Shown here: in pieces, positions 11,657 to 16,156 of the stretch
How positions within the stretch are numbered: the first letter of the stretch is position 1
Layout: the number at the start of each line of letters is the position of its first letter
Program-made: the position numbers and the translations under genes
The notes under the pieces: generated by a model
Database searches by the model: none
What the model saw: the letters and a program-made list of their open reading frames with translations, nothing else
What the model was told of the DNA's origin: nothing
NCBI GenBank assembly: GCA_035294325.1
Contig: DATGLE010000139.1
Coordinates: 1-16,156, forward strand
DNA from: DATGLE01 sp035294325
GTDB lineage: Bacteria > Chloroflexota > Ktedonobacteria > Ktedonobacterales > Ktedonobacteraceae
Direction: 5' to 3'
Length of the DNA stretch: 16,156 bases

Positions 11657-14341
11657 ATGCATCATTTGCCGATCAGAACACCTGATAGCTACACTGACGA
11701 CCTGCCTGCCCAACTCATGCCACTGATTGGTCGCTCGCGGGAAATGGCTGAGGTAAGCGCACTACTCTCTAATCCATTCTGCCGCCTGGTGACGCTCGTT
11801 GGGCCAGGGGGAATCGGCAAGACCCGGCTGGCAATGGAAGTCGCCTCACTCCATCGCGCTTCCTTCCCCAACGGTGTCTTTTGGGTGCCGCTCGCCGCAC
11901 TCTCACGGGCCGACGACCTGCTGCCAGCCATTGCCGAAGCCATGCCGTTTCGTTTTCAGCAGGACCAGCGCAGCCCTCGTGAGCAATTTTTGGCGTATCT
12001 GCGCGAGAAGCACGAGCTGCGTGTGCTGCTGGTGCTGGATAATCTGGAGCATCTGCTGGAGGGCGTTGATCTCGTTTCTGACATCCTGACCGCCACTACT
12101 GGCCTGAAAATCCTGGCGACCTCTCGTGAGACGCTCAACCTCCAGGAAGAATGGATCAGGCCGATCTCCGGCCTCAGCTATCCCGAACGAGAAGAGGGCA
12201 AAGTCCCTGGCGATTACAGCGCGGTGCAGTTGTTTGTGGATCGGGCACGCCGCATACGGAGTGATTTCGACCTGGCCGAAGACGAGCGGGGAGTGATGGA
12301 CATCTGCCGGCTGGTGGAGGGAATGCCACTGGGCATCGAACTGGCGGTGAGCTGGCTCTCGACGCTCCGCCCCATCGACATCGCCCAGGAACTCCAACGC
12401 AATCTCGATCTGCTGGCGACTCGTTCGCGCAACCTGCCAGAGCGCCACCGCAGCATGCGCTCCGTGTTGAGCCACTCCTGGCAGCGGCTCGGTGAAAAGG
12501 AACGCGCGGTCTTTCAGCGCGTGTCCGTTTTTCGCGGCGGATTTAGCCGCGAGGCGGCCCGGGTCGTGGCCGAGGCAGACCTTTCGACACTCGCCAGGCT
12601 GATCGACCAATCGCTGGTGCGTAGAGCAGCGTCGGGACGCTACCAGGTCCATGAACTGCTGCGCCAGTACGGCGAGCAACACCTGGAGGCGTCTGGTGAA
12701 GCAGGGGCGGTCCAGCAGGCCTACATCGACTACTATCTTGGTCTGCTGCACCGCCTTGAGCGCGACATCAAAACGTACCGGCAGATCGCAGCCTTAGACG
12801 CTATAGAAGCGGACTTTGAGAACATCCGCCGCGCCTGGTACCTGGCCGTCGAGCAGGGACATGTTGAAGCTCTTTCAGGGGCCGTCGAAAGCCTGCACTT
12901 GTTCGCAGATATGCACGGACGCTATCACGAAATCGCGGCATTGCTTCAGGCCGCGATCCAGCGGTTTTCATCCTCTCCTCCGCCGCAGCACCTTCCCGCA
13001 CTCCGCCGCATACAGGCGCGGCTGGCGCGGCTGATTTTGCTGGGCAGTTTGCACATCGAAGAGGATCTGCGCGCCCAGATAGACGCCTGCCTGGCGACGG
13101 CACGCGCACAAAAGGATCAGGCAGAGATCGGTTTCTGCCTCCTCGTTTCGGCGTTGCTCGCCGTCTGGGAGGTGGAAGAGAAACGCCCACATATCCACGC
13201 CAGGGCGGCGAAGCTTTTTCAGGAAAGCGCGGCGGTGTTCGAAGCGTTGGAAGATCCTTTCTACCAGGCAGAAACGCTGTCCTGGCTGGCGCTGGGAGTC
13301 CCGCAGACCTCCGCGGAACAGCAGCGGCTGTTCCAGCGGAGCCTTGACCTGCGGCGCACCATTGGGGATCGCAGCGGCATGGCCTGGATCACCCTCTGTC
13401 TGACCGATGTTACGCTCGCGCAACTGGATTACCCCGCATGTGAGAGGTACGCGCGGGAGGGGCTTGAGATGATGCGCGAAATCGGCAACGTGAAGGGCAT
13501 CCTGCATGCTCTGTTTGAACTGGCGGAAGTGGTGCTGTTGAAGGGTGAGCTGGAAGAGGCACATATGCTCGCCGAAGAGATGCGCGACCTGGCCGAAGAA
13601 ACCAATAACCTCGACAGCAAATTGCTCTCGGCAAGTTTGCTGGCGTTTTTGCTCTGCGTGAAGGACGAAGCTTATTCTGAAGGCGCAGCACTGGTGAGGA
13701 GGCAGCAAGCGCTCTCGCAGGAGCCGTTCCTGGGCAGCTACCACGAACTGAACGTGCATTGGGGGCAGGCAATAGCTGACTGCGGGCTGGGTCAGTATGA
13801 CGCCGCACGGCGGAGTTACCCGGCGCTCTTTTCGGGGAGACGCGACGATCCCGGCCCGGCGACGATCTGCCTGGCCCTGGAAGCCATCGCACGCGCCCAT
13901 GAAGGGATGTTAGAAGCGGCTACCGAACTGCTGAGCCTGGCGTTTCAACAACCCACCTGGGCAAGCGGATGGCTGCATCGCTGGTCAAAGGTGGAACGTG
14001 TGCGTGCCGAGCTGGTGCATCAGCTTGGAGAGGAGGCGTATCAGGCCGCCTGGGAACGCGGTAGCGGCCTGGATCTGGAGACCACAATCCGGTCAATCCT
14101 GGGTAATGCGGATGAGACCCCCGGCGCGAGCGCGAACCAGGCGCTGCTCGAACCGCTGAGCGCGCGGGAGGTAGAGGTGCTGGGTTTGATTGCTCAGGGC
14201 CTTTCCAATCGTGAGATCGCCCGGCGCCTGGTGCTCAGTGTGGGCACCGTCAAGGTCCACACGCGCAACATCTACGGCAAGCTGGGCGTGAGCAGCCGCA
14301 CGCAGGCGCTTGCCCAGGCTGCCCGTCTCAAACTGCTGTGA
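11657..14341 (+). CDS. LuxR-type transcriptional regulator with STAND ATPase and TPR domains
   Basis: ATG at 11657 follows AAGGAGG at six bases. The 894-residue protein is complete. After LPAQLMPLIGRSREM comes the NTPase: Walker A GPGGIGKT (49-56), Walker B VLLVLDN (123-129), ATSRE (154-158) and the GMPLGIELA segment (222-230), then a winged-helix-like part (HELLRQYGEQHLEASG). Residues about 350-800 are helical repeats of TPR type. Residues 833-894 are a LuxR helix-turn-helix: LSAREVEVLGLIAQGLSNREIA and VGTVKVHTRNIYGKLGVSSRTQA. Proteins of this kind (MalT-like) are signal-switched activators: ligand and ATP binding release the protein to oligomerise and activate promoters. Its ligand and targets are unknown; the dyad upstream suggests self-control. 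It is the intact counterpart of the pseudogene at 5066-6735. Confidence 0.93.
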   Translation: MHHLPIRTPDSYTDDLPAQLMPLIGRSREMAEVSALLSNPFCRLVTLVGPGGIGKTRLAMEVASLHRASFPNGVFWVPLAALSRADDLLPAIAEAMPFRFQQDQRSPREQFLAYLREKHELRVLLVLDNLEHLLEGVDLVSDILTATTGLKILATSRETLNLQEEWIRPISGLSYPEREEGKVPGDYSAVQLFVDRARRIRSDFDLAEDERGVMDICRLVEGMPLGIELAVSWLSTLRPIDIAQELQRNLDLLATRSRNLPERHRSMRSVLSHSWQRLGEKERAVFQRVSVFRGGFSREAARVVAEADLSTLARLIDQSLVRRAASGRYQVHELLRQYGEQHLEASGEAGAVQQAYIDYYLGLLHRLERDIKTYRQIAALDAIEADFENIRRAWYLAVEQGHVEALSGAVESLHLFADMHGRYHEIAALLQAAIQRFSSSPPPQHLPALRRIQARLARLILLGSLHIEEDLRAQIDACLATARAQKDQAEIGFCLLVSALLAVWEVEEKRPHIHARAAKLFQESAAVFEALEDPFYQAETLSWLALGVPQTSAEQQRLFQRSLDLRRTIGDRSGMAWITLCLTDVTLAQLDYPACERYAREGLEMMREIGNVKGILHALFELAEVVLLKGELEEAHMLAEEMRDLAEETNNLDSKLLSASLLAFLLCVKDEAYSEGAALVRRQQALSQEPFLGSYHELNVHWGQAIADCGLGQYDAARRSYPALFSGRRDDPGPATICLALEAIARAHEGMLEAATELLSLAFQQPTWASGWLHRWSKVERVRAELVHQLGEEAYQAAWERGSGLDLETTIRSILGNADETPGASANQALLEPLSAREVEVLGLIAQGLSNREIARRLVLSVGTVKVHTRNIYGKLGVSSRTQALAQAARLKLL

Positions 14342-14556
14342 CGAGACACCGCTGCTTTCCCAACAACAATACCTCCATCGGCAAAGTCAAATTATCACCT
14401 TTGGGAGATCCCACTACCACCACATCTCGTCTATGCTTCTCATAGCGTCGATGCGTCCCGAGGCGCTCGATGAAAACCGATGCCGTGGTCAATTTGAGCG
14501 TGATTCTGCTTGCGCTCGAATGTGACGGAGGAAGCATAAGACAAAAGGAGAACTTC

Positions 14557-15102
14557 ATGAGAAAAGTCTGCCTCGGTATGAATATCACCCTGGACGGGTA
14601 TGTAGCCGGGCCAAACGGAGAACTCGACTGGGCTTTTCGTACGATGAGTCCCGATATGGGAGAGTGGATCACCGGCCTCCTGCGCGGAGTCGATACCATC
14701 CTGCTCGGCCACACCACCTACTTGCAGCAAGCAGCACCATGGCCGTCACAGACCAGTGAGATGACTGCCCTGCTGAATAGCCACACCAAGATCGTCTTCT
14801 CCTCCCGGCTCACCACGCTGGAGTGGCGAAATTCCCGCTTAGCAACCGCCAGCGCGGCGGAAGAGATCGCACACCTGAAACAGCAAGCCGGGAAGAATAT
14901 CCTGGTGGGGGGCGGCGCGATGCTTGCCCGGTCCCTTGCACGTACAGGTCTCATCGACGAGTACCATCTGGTAGTGCATCCTGTCGTGCTTGGGAGCGGC
15001 AAGCCTCTCTTCAAAGATCTGCCTCATTCGCTCAGTCTGAAGGTGCTGAGTGCGAAGACCTTCGCGTTGGGAGCCATCGGCCTCACCTACCTGCCCGCCT
15101 GA
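14557..15102 (+). CDS. DHFR/RibD-C-like reductase
   Basis: ATG at 14557 follows AAAAGGAG at six bases; the frame is open to 14470 but the upstream residues do not fit the family. The 181-residue product has the family signature MRKVCLGMNITLDGYVAGPNG, LLGHTTYLQQAAPWP, LKQQAGKNILVGGGAML (dinucleotide-binding Gly-rich turn) and EYHLVVHPVVLGSGKPLFKD, ending LTYLPA. It is predicted to be a cytosolic NADPH-dependent reductase related to the C-terminal domain of RibD; substrate unknown. It lies 215 bases after the LuxR regulator on the same strand, so co-transcription is possible but not required. It is intact, unlike its paralogue at 3547-4090. Confidence 0.88.
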   Translation: MRKVCLGMNITLDGYVAGPNGELDWAFRTMSPDMGEWITGLLRGVDTILLGHTTYLQQAAPWPSQTSEMTALLNSHTKIVFSSRLTTLEWRNSRLATASAAEEIAHLKQQAGKNILVGGGAMLARSLARTGLIDEYHLVVHPVVLGSGKPLFKDLPHSLSLKVLSAKTFALGAIGLTYLPA

Positions 15103-15112
15103 AAAAGGCTCT

Positions 15113-15350
15113 CTTGTGTCTGGTAAAAAGGCTGCTGACCTGGATGGAGCGCCTGCCGGTACCCGGGTGCGGGGAGAATCCGCGCCTGGATATGCTCTCT
15201 GCCTGGACTTTGCTCCTGAGCGGGCAGTGCGGCCTGGAAGCAGTCGCGGCACGGGTAGAGACCCTTGAACAGCGATGGAGCGGGATCTGCTCTCGTTTTG
15301 TGAAGAAGAAGACACGCCGCGCATCATCCACGGGGCCGGCCTTCCTGACC
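15113..15350 (+). pseudogene. MalT-like LuxR regulator, short internal remnant
   Basis: A short stretch reads VKRLLTWMERLPVPGCGENPR followed by LDMLSAWTLLLSGQCGLEAVAARVETLEQR. This resembles the helical-repeat region of MalT-type LuxR regulators, where a W(L/M)E(R/A)LP turn and a PRL..L.AW.LLLSGQ motif are typical. Near 15272 the likely continuation shifts frame to MERDLLSFCEEEDTPRIIHG and then loses resemblance. No start, ATPase or DNA-binding domain is nearby, so it is a fragment without function. The identification rests on recalled motifs over about 70 residues. Confidence 0.55.
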
Positions 15351-15415
15351 AGAGCGAGTACGAACAGGCACCCGGCACCAGACCGAGCACCGAGCGCCTG
15401 TTCAGCATAGTGGTC

Positions 15416-16156
15416 TCAGGAGGGTTTCGTCACCGTTTGTACGGGTGTCCGGGTCTGCTGCCACAGGGCCAGGGCGCGCTGAAAGTAGTCCTCGGCCTCT
15501 GCATAGTCTCTCTGCCTGGTATACAGGTCGGCGAGGGAGTGCGGCAGGAGTACCTGGAAGGTTGGATCAATCGACCTGTTTTGCGACAATGGGGAGCAGG
15601 AGCGCAATGGCCTGCGTGTAGCGCTGCTGTTTTTTGTGCAGGAGCGCCAGACCAGGCAGGGTAGCAATGACCTCAGGATGAGATGGGCCGAGTACCTGCT
15701 CCTGGATCGCGCGGGCGCGTTCGTAGCAGGTCTGGGCCTGGCCGTCCTTGCCTTGCTGCGCGTAGCAGTCGGCCAGGTCGAGTAGCGAGCGTGTCCATTG
15801 CGGGCGCATGGCGATTGGGTAGAGTTCGTACAGGCGATGAGAGCGGCCAGAAAGCGCGGCTGCCTGCCTGTAGCGCCCCTGAGTTGCGAGATAGCCGGCG
15901 AGCTTCATCTGGAGCGCAGCCATCTCGGAGGCGCTACTTGCGTCCCAGGCTTCCGTTCCCTGCTCCTCCTCCAGACAGTGAAGTACAGTCAACGCATGAG
16001 GTAGGAGTTGCTCACATGTTGTCCGCATGCTCACGCGGGTTGACAGAACCGACTCGCTGATGAGGCGCAGTGCCTGACGTGCCCGGTATCTGCGGGTTGG
16101 AACATCCAGGTGGTGTCTGAGTACCATCTGCACCAGGCGATGCATACTCAACGTTT
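15416..16156 (-). pseudogene. NB-ARC/TPR protein, C-terminal part, frameshifted (enters from the right edge)
   Basis: The frame is open to the window edge and reads TLSMHRLVQMVLRHHLD, the winged-helix end that follows an NB-ARC ATPase in TPR-type STAND proteins. TPR units follow: LAGYLATQGRYRQAAALSGRS, LLDLADCYAQQGKDGQAQTCYERARAIQEQVLGPSHPE, LPGLALLHKKQQRYTQAIALLLP. Just after VAKQVD the frame stops (15567), but the next frame continues smoothly as DPTFQVLLPHSLADLYTRQRDYAEAEDYFQRALAL and ends at 15416, so a one-base shift near 15570 splits the last repeats. The N-terminal ATPase, which would define its role, lies outside the window. Loss of only the last one to two TPRs might leave the protein partly functional. 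Confidence 0.8.

Noticed and set aside
11903..12751. 282-residue minus-strand ORF
   Set aside because: Antisense of the intact LuxR-type regulator.
12968..13900. 310-residue minus-strand ORF
   Set aside because: Antisense of the TPR part of the LuxR-type regulator.
14839..15408. 189-residue minus-strand ORF
   Set aside because: Antisense to the intact reductase and the MalT-like remnant; composition typical of a shadow and no ribosome site.
5066..16156. Anti-phage STAND (Avs-like) defence system
   Set aside because: The visible STAND genes are of the LuxR or TPR regulator type, no effector nuclease or other defence domain is seen, and most are broken; the one at the right edge lacks its N-terminus in this window.

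Overview
The window reads as a GC-rich, decayed accessory region of a soil-type bacterium, most likely a Ktedonobacteria-like member of the Chloroflexota. That placement is inference from gene style: STAND ATPase/LuxR regulators with the LPAxLxPLIGRxxE opening, IS630 and TnpB elements, a 178-residue hypothetical protein of a type I associate with Ktedonobacter, and small RibD/DHFR-like reductases. No rRNA, tRNA or CRISPR array was seen.

Layout. 1-1165: the start of one IS630-type transposase on the left edge, abutting a nearly complete IS630 element whose transposase is broken twice. 1147-2394: remains of a multicopper oxidase and a membrane protein read on the minus strand; the membrane gene is cut off by the IS630 end and the oxidase has lost its N-terminal half. 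2721-3368: esterase/lipase lacking its C-terminal third. 3457-3513: a perfect 25-bp-arm hairpin between convergent genes. 3547-4090: frameshifted DHFR-like reductase. 4202-4738: intact hypothetical gene. 5066-6735: a STAND ATPase pseudogene with two internal in-frame deletions and a nonsense codon. 6689-7343: the 5' half of a tnpB gene with its left-end hairpin, wedged between the ATPase remnant and a MerR-type regulator (7319-7717) whose C-terminus is now encoded by that hairpin. 7909-10495: an apparently intact minus-strand operon, phosphotransferase then flavin-dependent oxidoreductase then DUF998-like membrane protein. 10805-11341: core fragment of an MDR-type NADPH:quinone oxidoreductase. 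11657-14341: an intact 894-residue LuxR-type STAND regulator. 14557-15102: intact DHFR-like reductase. 15113-15350: remnant of a MalT-like regulator. 15416-16156: TPR-rich C-terminus of an NB-ARC protein entering from the right edge, frameshifted.

How it works together. The only coherent functional units are the three-gene operon at 7909-10495 (a small-molecule phosphotransferase, an F420/FMN-type oxidoreductase and a membrane protein, suggestive of modification or detoxification of a compound), the large LuxR regulator with an operator-like dyad upstream, the MerR gene with a well-formed MerR-type promoter, and the second DHFR-like gene. At least nine of about sixteen genes are broken. I did not find a convincing new multi-gene system; the most instructive signals are the mobile-element junctions, the regulator with internally deleted NTPase core, and several strong inverted repeats. 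Several breaks are single-base changes in homopolymers, so assembly error must be excluded before calling those genes dead.
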